From Isoetes taiwanensis (lineage: Eukaryota; Streptophyta; Lycopodiopsida; Isoetales; Isoetaceae): a stretch of 64,000 nucleotides of DNA. Shown piece by piece: positions 1 to 9,324 of the stretch; the first letter of the stretch is position 1; every line of letters begins with the position of its first letter. The position numbers and the translations under genes are program-made. The stretch covers positions 4,260,745-4,324,744 of the forward strand of contig JAJEKV010000039.1 of NCBI GenBank assembly GCA_021234155.1, read 5' to 3'. Under the pieces are notes generated by a model that was not told where the DNA came from, did not search any database, and worked only from the letters and a program-made list of their open reading frames with translations.

Positions 1-48
1 ACAATCATGAGAATGTGAAATTCTACCTTATGTACCGAAGCTAAGTAC

Positions 49-321
49 TTGGTGTTAGAAGACTTTGTAGATATGCAAGGGCAGAAGTTTGTGAAAGGGG
101 ATGAGGTCATAGAAGGGACATACTATGAGAAGTTGGTGAATTGTAAATCCAGCTACAAGTTTTGTAGAGGAAATAAAGCAATTATTTATGCCACTCAAGT
201 TGCAAAGAACAAAGTCAGATTGGTTCAAGCAAAGCACATTGTTAAGCGGGGAGTGGTTTACACTCTAAGTGCCAAAGAAGAACAAGATATTCGAGAGAGG
301 CTTCCCACGTTGTTGGAATAG
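49..321 (+). CDS. Hypothetical open frame at window edge
   Basis: An open frame of about 90 codons runs to a TAG at 319-321 and has no ATG near its beginning, so it is probably the last exon or 3' part of something starting outside the window. The product is basic and rich in Lys, Val and Tyr, and ends in a charged helix (SAKEEQDIRERLPTLLE). I do not recognise a family. In a region this rich in transposons, the tail of a mobile-element gene is as likely as a host gene. A short unremarkable A/T-rich stretch follows before the minisatellite at 470. Confidence 0.25.
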   Translation: MVLEDFVDMQGQKFVKGDEVIEGTYYEKLVNCKSSYKFCRGNKAIIYATQVAKNKVRLVQAKHIVKRGVVYTLSAKEEQDIRERLPTLLE

Positions 322-469
322 TGGAAAGAGCAATTGTGTAAAGGGTACTATATATGTACTTTTATGAATATAAAAAAGTTTCTGTATTTTGCATTCTCAT
401 TTTTGATGCTTCAGTTACAGAATTTTGTACTCGAATGTTGAATGAATTCCAAGGTAAAACAGAATTAGA

Positions 470-985
470 AAAAGACACAAGGCACAAATTTACACAAGGC
501 ACAAGGTATAACAAAACCACAAATTTACAAAAAGGCACAAGGCCATCATCCACATTAAAGAAGGCACTAAGGCCTGGATTACAGAAGGCACAAGGCCTGG
601 ATTACAGTCAGCACAAGGCCATTACAATTAAAGGCACTAAGGCCTGGGTTAAACAAAAGGCACAAGGCCTGGATTAAACTAAAGGCATAATAAAAAGGTA
701 TTACAAAACCAATTGATTAAAACAGAAAATACCAGAATACTTCAGAAAGGTACAAGGCCATCATATATTAAAAAAGGCACTAAGGTCATCATATATTACA
801 AAAGGCACTAAGGCATGTGTTACAGGGGTCGGCACAGCCATTACATTTCAAAGGCAATAAGGCCTGTTTCACAGAAGGGTGAGATCAAAGAAAGGCACTA
901 AGGCCATTACAAAGAAAGGCACTAAGGCCTATTGCATCTGTTTTTTCAAAAAATTACAAAGGCACAAAAGGCCCGTTTCTGAACT
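470..985. repeat. AAGGCAC/AAGGCCTG minisatellite
   Basis: Irregular tandem array. Variants of AAGGCACAAGGCCTGGATTA recur roughly every 20-35 bases, with interchangeable CACA and CACT steps and variable spacers. Frames across it are repeat shadows. Confidence 0.8.
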
Positions 986-1108
986 TGATCAAAAAAAAAA
1001 AAAACAAAAGGTAGCTTTCTCGAGTAGGGACTTCAAGCTTCATCTGTAAGAAAAGTTTCGAAAGTTAGAAAGCCTGTAATAAAAGAAAGCAAAAATTTGA
1101 ATTGCATG

Positions 1109-1575
1109 CTACTTACTCTCTAGCCAATTTTGAAATTCTAAAAATATTTCTTCTTCTTCTTCGTTCGGGTCTTCTTCTTCGCTGGTCTCATGTTCGCTCC
1201 AGTTGTTATCTTCTGAATCATTCTGCTCCTCGAAAGAATCTGCATCAGAGGAATCGAAATTGGAGGAATCCACCTCTTCTGAAAGCTCAGAAAGAGAGTC
1301 TTCGGAGCTTTCAGAAGAGGAGCTTTCAGGCTCGGGGCTCTCAAAAGAATTCTAGACAGAAACATTGGGCTCCTGCAAAGGAAAATTTGTCCAAGATCCT
1401 ATGCCATAACTGGCGAGGACCTGTGCCAAAGATAAGGAAAGCAAGGCCCGGCGCTTGGAAGGGCCAGGGGAAGGGGAAGCAGAGAGAGAGAGCAAAGCGG
1501 CGGCGGCATTCGGCGTGTTTGGGAGAATGGACGATGCTTCTCCCTCACGACCACCATAGCCTATAAAGGTGGCGT
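1109..1575 (-). pseudogene. Acidic hypothetical protein, broken frame
   Basis: Read on the minus strand, one frame stays open from about 1575 to a stop at 1109-1111 except for a single TAG at 1352-1354. The first half is Ala/Ser/Leu-rich (AAAALLSLSASPSPGPSK). The second half is strongly acidic, with Ser-Glu runs and a DPNEEEEEIFLEF stretch. No clear ATG opens it and no family is recognised. It could be the 5' part of a host gene with an acidic region, or low-complexity DNA that is open by chance. The bases from 985 to 1109 show nothing else. Confidence 0.25.
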
Positions 1576-1794
1576 GAAATTAATTTAAATGAGGGCTACG
1601 ATTTTAGGATTTCATTACCATTAGTATCTTAATCGTAATGATTTAGTAGGAGGATGAATAATAATTACCTTGAAATGACCATAATTTTATTTTCTAAAAC
1701 ATTAAAAAAAAATATCTATCCTGAAATGGCCATTCTTTTTTGGACACCAATCATCTTATGTTTGCTTGACACTTGTTTAGTAATTGTAATTATA

Positions 1795-2560
1795 ATTAGT
1801 TAGTGTAAATTGCTTGTTGACTTCAAAATTGTTGACTTACGCTTCACCAAACATGTTGGTCAATGAAAGTCAAACATGTAACAAAGGGGGAGATTCACAC
1901 TTGTTGACTTGAAAATTGTTGTCTTACACAATATGCCTTAAGATAATGCATAGAATAGCATAGGTCAAAATTGTTGACTTACGCTTTACCAAATGCTTGG
2001 GGGTGATTCACACTTGTTGACTTGAAAATTGTTGACTCACGCTTTACCAAAGCGTGTTGGTCAATAAAAGTCAAACATTTGCTTGGGAGTGATTCACACT
2101 TCTTGACTTGAAAGTTGTTGACTTACACAATTTATGCCTTAACATAATGCATAGAATAGCATAGGCCAAAATTGTTGACTTATGCTTTACCAAATGCTTG
2201 GGGGTGATTCACACTTGTTGACTTGAAAATTGTTGACTCACGCTTTACGAAACATGTTGGTCAATGAAAGTAAAACTTTAGCTTAGGGGTGATTCATGCT
2301 TGTTGACTTGAAAATTGTTGACTTACGCTTTACCAAAGATGTTGGTCAATAAAAGTCAAACAGTTGCTTGGGGGTGATTCACACTTCTTGACTTGAAAGT
2401 TGTTGACTTACACAATTTATGCCTTAACATAATGCATAGAATACATAGGTCAAATTTGTTGACTTATGCTTTACCAAATGCTTGGGGTTGATTCACACTT
2501 GTTGACTTGAAAATTGTTGACTCACGCTTTACCAAACACAATATGCATAGGTACACAATA
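1795..2560. repeat. TTGACT-rich tandem repeat array
   Basis: Units of about 90-180 bases repeat imperfectly. Each contains phrases such as TTGTTGACTTACGCTTTACC and GGTGATTCACACTTGTTGAC. I count about 15 TTGACTT and 3 TTGACTC motifs, all containing the W-box core (TTGAC plus C or T) bound by plant WRKY factors. Whether this is functional or a consequence of the repeat unit cannot be told from sequence. Confidence 0.75.
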
Positions 2561-2970
2561 TGCCTTAACATAATCCATTCATTTGGCATTTGTTGATGGC
2601 AATTGTTGATTTGGTAACATGTGGAACATTGAATGCATGTGGGATATTTGAGGCCATTACTAAAAAAAAGGGTGGACGAGGATTACATCTTGAAAGGTCA
2701 TGACACTCTGGCCTGTAACTGAAGATTACAAGCCAGAGAGCCATAACTTTTCATCATCTAATCTCTATCCACACTCTTCAATGAAGCATCAAAAAACTAT
2801 TTATTTATATATGCGCACGAATTTTGTGATATATGCATGTGGAATATTGCTAACTTTGTGTTAGGTTTGTGCTAATTTTGGGGTTGCTGTTTTGGCGATA
2901 TTTTGTGGCCAAAGTATGCGGGATATTTGAGCCCACTATAATGGAACTGCATACCAGAGAATTATAAAGT
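2561..2970. other. A/T-rich spacer
   Basis: No supported gene, RNA or transposon end seen here. Weak repeats of 'gcatgtgg(g/a)atatt(t)g' at about 2636, 2834 and 2918 suggest decayed repeats. Confidence 0.4.
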
Positions 2971-3045
2971 TTTTTAAATGTTTGTGGTGTTGATAAACAC
3001 CAAATTACAATAAAAAAGGGATCTAATATTAAAAAAACATACAAC

Positions 3046-5307
3046 AGTCTTCTCCAAGTAAGGTACCATAGTCTTCAACGGGTAATCACCGTCATTTATG
3101 TCAGGCACGAAGGACCTTGGTGTGATGCAGGAATCTGCATTATTCTTAAAATTCACGTACCTGTAAGGATCAATCAGCAAAGTTGTCCTCATGCTAAATT
3201 CTGGACATTTCTCATAAACTTTTGTGAGTTTTTTGATGTAGCAAGAAGTTCCTCCTTTCATTTTCAAAGGATGCACCATCCATTTGAAAAGAAACTTATC
3301 CACTAAAGACTGAGGAATGAAAGACCTCAGGCAGCTAATCACTGAGTGATTGGAAGACCATATACCAACAGCAAAATGTTCGGTGCCGAATTGCATGAAC
3401 TGCACTGCCCCTGGCCTGACAGCAAGAACCTCTTTTCTTGATGGAAGAAGTTGGCCACCTTCCACCACATCAGGTACTGCTTTAGCCTTTTTGAAAACCT
3501 TGTACAGGAAATCCTCTGGCTCAATAACCAAAAGTTTCTTGCCAACAACACTAGCACTGTGCAATGACAACTATTAGAGAAATTATATCAGTACAACAGG
3601 CAGAAAGAAACACACTAGAATCACCCTAGTTTCTTAGTTATTGATTTGGATGGAGCTTGTTTGCTGGAGGAAACCTGCTTGGAATTATTCTTAGAAGGAG
3701 ATTCTCCAACTGATGCCAAATCAGTTTCTTCCTCTGTGATTGTCTTCTCCACAATATCAGCACGTTTGTCCAAATTGGAAACATAATCATCTATTTCTTC
3801 AACACTGCTTCACATTCTTCATCTATTACTTGCACAACATTGTCTTCAATTCTGTTAGAAATGTCAACTATAGGGTTTGAAATATCCAAACTTGAGCCTG
3901 CATCATTCAAATTATCAAACTAAATAAGTACTTATAGAAGAAAAATCCAAAGTAGTTATACTTCATAAGAATAACTTACTTTTCAGTCTTTTACAACTAT
4001 TACTTTGTTCAACATTGTCTCTCTTCAAGTTTGGGCTTGTGGAAGATAATAAAGTGCAATCTTCAATGGATTGCATAATTATATCAGGCTTCTCCAAGTC
4101 AGCAGGTATGCTTAATGATGGATCTTGAGTGCATTCAATGGACTGCACTGCACTATAATTGGGAGCAGATTCCAGTGCAGATCTATAGGGAAGTCCAATG
4201 GACCTGAACCAATTATGAGGCATCTGGCTCTCACAAGAGGGACAAGTTGATCTCTTTGAGAAACATATGTAAGCGCAAATTGGATGAAAACTGTGCATGC
4301 AATGTGCAACAATGGCTGAGACACAAAGTGGGTCATAGGCATATGTACAGAAAGAACAACTTCGTAATTTTGCAAATGCTACGGTGGAGAATTTTGGATG
4401 TTCCAAAAATGGAAGGTTGAGTTGCAGTCCAGACATCTTATTTAGAGATGAAGCTATTTCTTTCAACTTCTCCAGCCTTGGTTGGAGTCTATGTTCTTCG
4501 TCTTCTGCCTATTTAAAAATAAAAAGAATGATGAAGCAGAAAGAAAAATTATTGAGCACTATGTAATTGCAAAGGTCATTAGCAATTACCACTTTGTGAA
4601 TTTCCTCCATACTCTTGTATGCTGTTGTCGCCTCCAAAAGTTCCTTTTCCGTGGAAACCAGCATTGACGACAAGAATGTAATGACACTGGAGTGCTCACA
4701 CCTAGCCTTTGTTGCTTCAATTTGCTGTTTTGCAGCATCCACCTCGTAACTGCACTTCTTCTACAACTTCCTTTTTTCCTTCATTTCACTGGCTGCACTT
4801 TTAACTCTAATATTCGAGTCATCCTTCTGCTTATCTAAGCCAGCAATCAAGGAGTTGATGACAGAATAGTCCACTACACAACCAACAACGTTTGTATGAG
4901 GAAATGAGGACTCATACTCATCTTCTTTCTCAACCTTAGCTGTAACACTTTTCTTCGTTTTAACCATAAATGACTACCAGTTAATCTTTTGTCCTCTCAC
5001 ATGCAAAGTGAATGCCAGTGCAAAAAACTTCCCAATCTCTCCAACACAAACATCAGTTCTTTGGTAACATCTTCTGTAGATGTTCATAAACGGATCCACA
5101 AATAGTGGATTCATTCGACTAGACTTATAAATTTGCTTGGTACCCACCAGTTTTACACAGCCAAATATTTTGCTTATCTCATCTTCAGCCACATCTGCCT
5201 TTCTTACATCTGAAGAGGTCATGCCCTCAGAAACACAGATGTGTCAAACATCCTCCTTGCTTCCTCTTCGTCTATGGTCACTTTAGGTTGAGTTTTCTTT
5301 GTTGCCA
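3046..5307 (-). pseudogene. Coiled-coil / RING-like / degenerate FCP1-NIF domain protein, decayed
   Basis: A multi-exon minus-strand gene can be traced. A start at about 5307 (MATKKTQPKVTIDEEEARRM) shifts frame near 5225 into a block ending near 4590, which is open except for two in-frame TAGs (about 4974 and 4758). A GT donor (HKV|gtaat) leads to an exon at about 4500-3982 with a RING-like finger (CSFC, HCMHSFHPIC, CPSC). A Ser/Lys linker at about 3930-3620 has one frame break. The last exon, 3565 to about 3046, resembles the NIF/FCP1 phosphatase fold (KKLLVIEPEDFL, RPGAVQFM, VGIWSS, LLIDPYRYVNF), but the catalytic DxDx(T/V) has become IEPED, so it is probably catalytically dead. Stops and shifts indicate a pseudogene, unless TAG readthrough or unrecognised introns apply. 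The family is inferred from motifs only. Confidence 0.5.
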
Positions 5308-5478
5308 TTCTATCCCTGCACCAGCTTTGAAATTATATATCACTGGAAGTTCTTCATTGTGTCTGCAAAAAACTAAACCAATCCAAATCATAGCACTAAG
5401 TATCCTGAATAGTACTAACTCTAAGACTTAGCAATGAACTGCTACTTTTTCCAAATAATTACTAATTGTCATGAACAC

Positions 5479-5692
5479 TGCAATAGACACTGGACGTGGA
5501 CGTCCAGAGAGGGATTGCATGCATTTGCATGCATCCCTAAGAGGTTGCATGCATCCCTAGAGGGGTTGCATGCATGCATGGAGGGTTGCTAGCTATAAAG
5601 AGGCTCGGGGGAGAGCTCATCAGGCATTCAGTATCTGTGCTGAGCTCGTGGTTGGGTGGCGAGTATAGCTAGCACGTCATTTGTGCGTTTCA
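5479..5692 (+). repeat. 5' LTR of the 2.7-kb chromovirus
   Basis: Starts TGCAATAGACACTGG and ends GTGCGTTTCA. Contains a TATA-like CTATAAAGAGG at about 5592 and several GCATGCAT palindromes. No difference seen from the copy at 7963-8176. Confidence 0.95.
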
Positions 5693-5693
5693 G

Positions 5694-5705
5694 TGGTATC
5701 AGAGC
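5694..5705 (+). other. Primer-binding site (tRNA-iMet)
   Basis: TGGTATCAGAGC lies one base after the 5' LTR. It is the standard plant initiator-Met tRNA primer site. Confidence 0.95.
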
Positions 5706-5716
5706 TTCAAGTTGTG

Positions 5717-6925
5717 ATGGACCAATCCGCTGTGGAAGTGGATCGGATAATGGAGTTGGAGACCGACAATGCGATTTTGAGCGAAAAGTTGGAAGCTGCT
5801 TTAGCTCGCATACAGGAGCTTCAGGACATGGACTCGCTTCGGGCCGAAGTTTGGCAGTTGAAGTTGTCGCATGATGCAGGACATCCACGTGTCAGTGGTA
5901 TTAAGACTGGCGCGAATGTGAAAATTGAGTTCAAACCTTATTTGGCAGCCACGGATGATGCGGAGGAACTCTTTGCATGGTTGCGGGATCTGAACTCATA
6001 TTTCGCCAAAACCAAAGATGATGATGACACTCAGCTTTATTTTGCTGAACGTCACTTAGGAGGGGTCGCTAAGGATTGGTGGCTTGATCTACTCAAGCAC
6101 CGACCCAAGGAAACTCCGATCACAACATTTGCAGAGTTTGAGACACTCATTAAGGAAAGGTTTCTGGGTCATAATTGGGAGCGGGATTTGCTCGCAGAAT
6201 GGAACCAGTTGACCCAGCAAGACAAGGAGTCCGTTCGTGATTTTTCGGCAAGAGTCTTGAAGAAAGGTCTCCAGCTTGGCAAAAATGATGCAGAGAAATC
6301 TGACCGGTTGATGGGCAGTGTCCATCGTTGGATCCGAGCCAAGTTGGATCTTCAAGCTGCAAACCTTTCTTTTGGGGCCCTCTGCAAACTAGCAGAAAAA
6401 GTTGAAGAGGAGGGTCTTTCATTAACTCAGGCCATCAATGCACAAAGGGGGTTTAAATCTATGTCGTATGATTCCCACGCGGGTCATTCTCACAAGTTTG
6501 TTAAACCCGTGCATCGTGAAGAGCGTACCAATGGAGATCATGTTCCTCCTATTTCTGCCTTAGGGTCAGGTGCAAAGCGTTCTCGGGAGGAGGATAAGTC
6601 TTCGCCAGAGAGGGAGCCTAAAGAATCCTATATGGCTCGGAAGAATCGCCTCCGTCGTGAGCATAAGTGTTTTATTTGCTCTAGTCCTGACCATAAATTT
6701 TTTGAATGTTCCAGGTACACCCCAAAGGAAAAAGGGGATTCAAAATCAGGTACATCTAAAGTTCCACTGGAATCTAAGAAAGAAAGCGGGACAAAAATGG
6801 TGGCTTTTGTGGGTCATTCCTATACACTAGACCATCCTGAACATAGTCGACTTTTTGTTTTTGGGCAACTGTCCGGGATCAGAAAGTGCATGCTCTTTTT
6901 GATCCTGGTAGTGAATTTGATGTGA
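5717..6925 (+). CDS. gag: Gag polyprotein (retrotransposon)
   Basis: Structural protein that packages element RNA into virus-like particles. The first ATG after the primer site is at 5717; the frame is also open upstream into the LTR, but the ATG after the primer site fits best. A coiled-coil start (roughly residues 10-45) precedes the retrotransposon Gag domain (ELFAWLRDLNSYFA, then GVAKDWWLDLLKH, roughly residues 90-200). A basic linker and one CCHC zinc knuckle (CFICSSPDHKFFEC) lie near residue 320. The frame ends at 6923-6925 inside the start of the protease domain, which continues one base back (-1). No internal stop is seen, so the packaging protein could still be made. Confidence 0.85.
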   Translation: MDQSAVEVDRIMELETDNAILSEKLEAALARIQELQDMDSLRAEVWQLKLSHDAGHPRVSGIKTGANVKIEFKPYLAATDDAEELFAWLRDLNSYFAKTKDDDDTQLYFAERHLGGVAKDWWLDLLKHRPKETPITTFAEFETLIKERFLGHNWERDLLAEWNQLTQQDKESVRDFSARVLKKGLQLGKNDAEKSDRLMGSVHRWIRAKLDLQAANLSFGALCKLAEKVEEEGLSLTQAINAQRGFKSMSYDSHAGHSHKFVKPVHREERTNGDHVPPISALGSGAKRSREEDKSSPEREPKESYMARKNRLRREHKCFICSSPDHKFFECSRYTPKEKGDSKSGTSKVPLESKKESGTKMVAFVGHSYTLDHPEHSRLFVFGQLSGIRKCMLFLILVVNLM

Positions 6926-7329
6926 TTTCTGACAGGTTAGTGAAGGCGTTGGACTTGTCCACTCTTCCATTGACAAATGCGATGGATTTGTCGTCCGCTT
7001 TTCGTGGTCAACTTTCACCTTGCGCCTTGGTTGTTAAAGATTTGGAATACTCCATTCAAGGTTTTAACGCCAAGCGTACTTTTTTGGTGGCTGACCTTGG
7101 CAGTGTGGATCTTTTGATTGGGATGCCCTGGCATCAAGAGTATAATCCTTTGGTTGACTGGGTTTCTGGTACTCTTTTGTTAGCCTTGGATGGAGGGAAA
7201 AGGACCTTTAAGTTGGTTAAGGATCTTGTGATCGGCCCCATTCCAATGGTTTTACGTTGTCGATTCGATTGCATGGGCAACAAGCTGAGATTAAGCGCCA
7301 ACTTGCTGTGTTACTTCAAGCTGGTTTGA
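6886..7329 (+). CDS. Retropepsin-like protease segment
   Basis: Aspartic protease of the Ty3/gypsy polyprotein. The motif ALFDPGSEFDVIS holds the catalytic D in a D-P-G-S form (usually DTGA/DSGA) and LIGMPW is the second conserved strand. The frame lies -1 to gag and overlaps its end. Similarity switches near AGAAAGTG at about 6880, so either a programmed -1 shift or loss of one A separates the two. After about 7240 the frame leaves similarity and runs to a stop at 7327-7329, while reverse transcriptase similarity continues in another frame. No protease-specific start is expected. Confidence 0.65.
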   Translation: MHALFDPGSEFDVISDRLVKALDLSTLPLTNAMDLSSAFRGQLSPCALVVKDLEYSIQGFNAKRTFLVADLGSVDLLIGMPWHQEYNPLVDWVSGTLLLALDGGKRTFKLVKDLVIGPIPMVLRCRFDCMGNKLRLSANLLCYFKLV

Positions 7330-7799
7330 TTCGACATAGTTATTCACCTTTTGGTGCACCAGTTTTATTGGTCAGGAAAAGGAACAATTCTTGTCGTATG
7401 TGTATTGCAAGTCTTTGGAAGAATACTATTTGCATTTGCACTTATTATAGACAAGTTTGTTAAGAATTTTGCTAGCATTGCTCTCTAAGAATAATATGAT
7501 TTGGACAGTTGTGGATTGTTTGACTAAGCAAGCCCACTTTATTCCTTGTTCAAATAACTTAAAAACTTATGATGCATGCAAATGACTTTTAAGGAATGTG
7601 ATTGGGTATGGATGAGGATTCACAAAGGCCACTTTAAGAAGGACGCAGCAATAAAGAAAGACCTTAAGTTGGCCTCGATTAATGTTTCAAGTTGAATGAT
7701 AAATACACTAGTGGTTCTAAGCAATATTTGGTTAAGTTTGCCAATCGGCCTTTGGAGGACGCTTCATGGGTTCGTGGCAATTTATTTGAGGCCTATTAG
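7257..7799 (+). pseudogene. Deleted pol remnants: RT start, integrase scrap, chromodomain tail
   Basis: Three short blocks remain of a normal 3-kb pol. (1) Reverse transcriptase N-terminus at about 7280-7420 (AGLIRHSYSPFGAPVLLVRK, then CRMCI). (2) Integrase scrap at about 7499-7590 (VVDCLTKQAHFIPCS, matching the segment after the first catalytic D). (3) The pre-chromodomain motif FKECDWVWMRIHKGHF at about 7589-7640 and a chromodomain-like end at 7689-7799 (QYLVKFANRPLEDASWVRGN, then a stop). The catalytic RT core, RNase H and the DDE residues are missing. The chromodomain identifies a chromovirus. Confidence 0.75.
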
Positions 7800-7949
7800 A
7801 TATTCTGCATGATGAATATAACGGTAGGAAGGCACAAGACATTGGGAAGGCTTCTAGTAGCCCGGCCTAAAAAAGAGGGCCAAGAAAAGATTATGCTAAG
7901 ATGGCAAAAGGACTCTAGTTCCCTTGCAGCAGAGGACTGCTGCGATGTC

Positions 7950-7962
7950 AAGGGGGAGGGAA
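7950..7962 (+). other. Polypurine tract
   Basis: AAGGGGGAGGGAA immediately precedes the 3' LTR, as expected for the plus-strand primer. Confidence 0.85.
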
Positions 7963-8176
7963 TGCAATAGACACTGGACGTGGACGTCCAGAGAGGGATT
8001 GCATGCATTTGCATGCATCCCTAAGAGGTTGCATGCATCCCTAGAGGGGTTGCATGCATGCATGGAGGGTTGCTAGCTATAAAGAGGCTCGGGGGAGAGC
8101 TCATCAGGCATTCAGTATCTGTGCTGAGCTCGTGGTTGGGTGGCGAGTATAGCTAGCACGTCATTTGTGCGTTTCA
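7963..8176 (+). repeat. 3' LTR of the 2.7-kb chromovirus
   Basis: 214 bp, same start, end and sequence as the 5' LTR. Followed by the target duplication AACAC. Confidence 0.95.
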
Positions 8177-8181
8177 AACAC

Positions 8182-9324
8182 CAATTACCTTGGGCCTTCT
8201 GTCTGCAAAATAGCAAATGCTTAGCACGTCATGCTAAATAGCAGCTAACTCTTTCTAACTTAGCACTGAATTTCATCTTCTTAGCAACCGCCGCTAATAA
8301 CAATTTGAGCCTGCAAGTGTAGCACAAAATTCGTGTTCTTAATGTAACCTGCTACTTAGCAAATGTTGCCTACAAACACAGCACGAAATCACTAAGTAAC
8401 TCGGGTACACAGCACATACTAACTAGCAAGTACTGCCTGCGAAACATAGTACCAATATAACCTGTAAGCATAATTTGCTAACTGATTGTTTGCAAACATA
8501 GTACCAAATGCTAAACTCGTTAGCATCAACTACTGAACTTGCACGACCAAACATTACTAAGCTGTACTTTCCGCTGATACCAAGCCCAAAAAATTCTCCA
8601 CACCTGCTACATTAACCTTTGTCTTCAATATAGAAGCATGAAATATAATAGAATGAAACCATTTCCACATTATTTACCATTCCCAAAGATTTGTCAACAA
8701 AGATTAGATGCTTACAACTAAAACAACTTTTCTTGAGTCTGGGAAATTGTTCAGATGAGCAATTTGATCCGAGCTCTTTACAAAGCAGGGTAATGGGATC
8801 TCGATTGTCTGGCAATCGATTGTTTAGAATGGTACAAATAACCGAATTCGATAATTACTGCTGTCGAAGCAGCACAGTCACAGCAATTTACTCTGGCAAT
8901 TTACTCACAGCAATTTACTCACAGCAATTTACTCACAGCAATTTACTCTGGGAAATGGGATCTCGATTGGGGATTTTATTGAATCTAATGACTGGCAATT
9001 GTTTAGAATGGTACAAATAACGGATTTTGATAATTATTGTTGTAGGAGCAGTACAGTCACAGCAATTTGATCCGACCAGTTAACCAAGCAGAGTACGGGG
9101 ATCTCGATGGGGAGCAGCTATGTTTCTGAATCCGATCCAAGAAACTCCAAGAAAGTAGGAAAGGGGGGAAGATTCGACGGTTTAGGATCCCATGGGCGGG
9201 ATTTAGTGCTAAAATAAAATTTAAAAATTCAGTTAAACCCCCTTAATTAGCGCTATTATTTAGGGCTAAAATGGCGTCATTTATGCCACCCATAGCGTGC
9301 GAGGACCCCGGCGCCAAATTCTTG
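8182..9324. other. Non-coding spacer with local duplications
   Basis: No gene recognised. From 8200 to 8560 the sequence is rich in irregular TAGCA/CAGCAC repeats. At 8750-9100 a block of about 160 bp occurs twice (GGGATCTCGATTG, TTTAGAATGGTACAAATAAC, GCAATTTGATCCGA), with a 15-base CACAGCAATTTACTC tandem at about 8878-8948 between the copies. Confidence 0.5.

Larger units (their letters stand above)
5479..8176 (+). mobile_element. Non-autonomous Ty3/gypsy chromovirus, complete insertion
   Basis: A 2,698-bp LTR retrotransposon bounded by 214-bp LTRs that look identical base for base. They begin TG and end CA, and the insertion is flanked by a perfect 5-bp duplication AACAC (5474-5478 and 8177-8181). 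A tRNA-iMet primer-binding site follows the 5' LTR and a purine tract precedes the 3' LTR. Gag is long and intact. Protease is present after a frame change. Most of reverse transcriptase, all of RNase H and nearly all of integrase are deleted, leaving short remnants and a chromodomain tail. Identical LTRs mean very recent insertion, so the deleted element was presumably mobilised in trans. Confidence 0.95.

Noticed and set aside
3636-3680. Plus-strand LVIDLDGACLLEE, resembling an FCP1 DLDGT catalytic motif
   Set aside because: The frame has a stop just before and soon after, and it lies opposite a Ser/Lys linker of the minus-strand gene that holds the real NIF-like domain. Treated as coincidence.
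6089-6422. Minus-strand frames opposite the chromovirus gag
   Set aside because: Shadow frames of a well-supported plus-strand gag.
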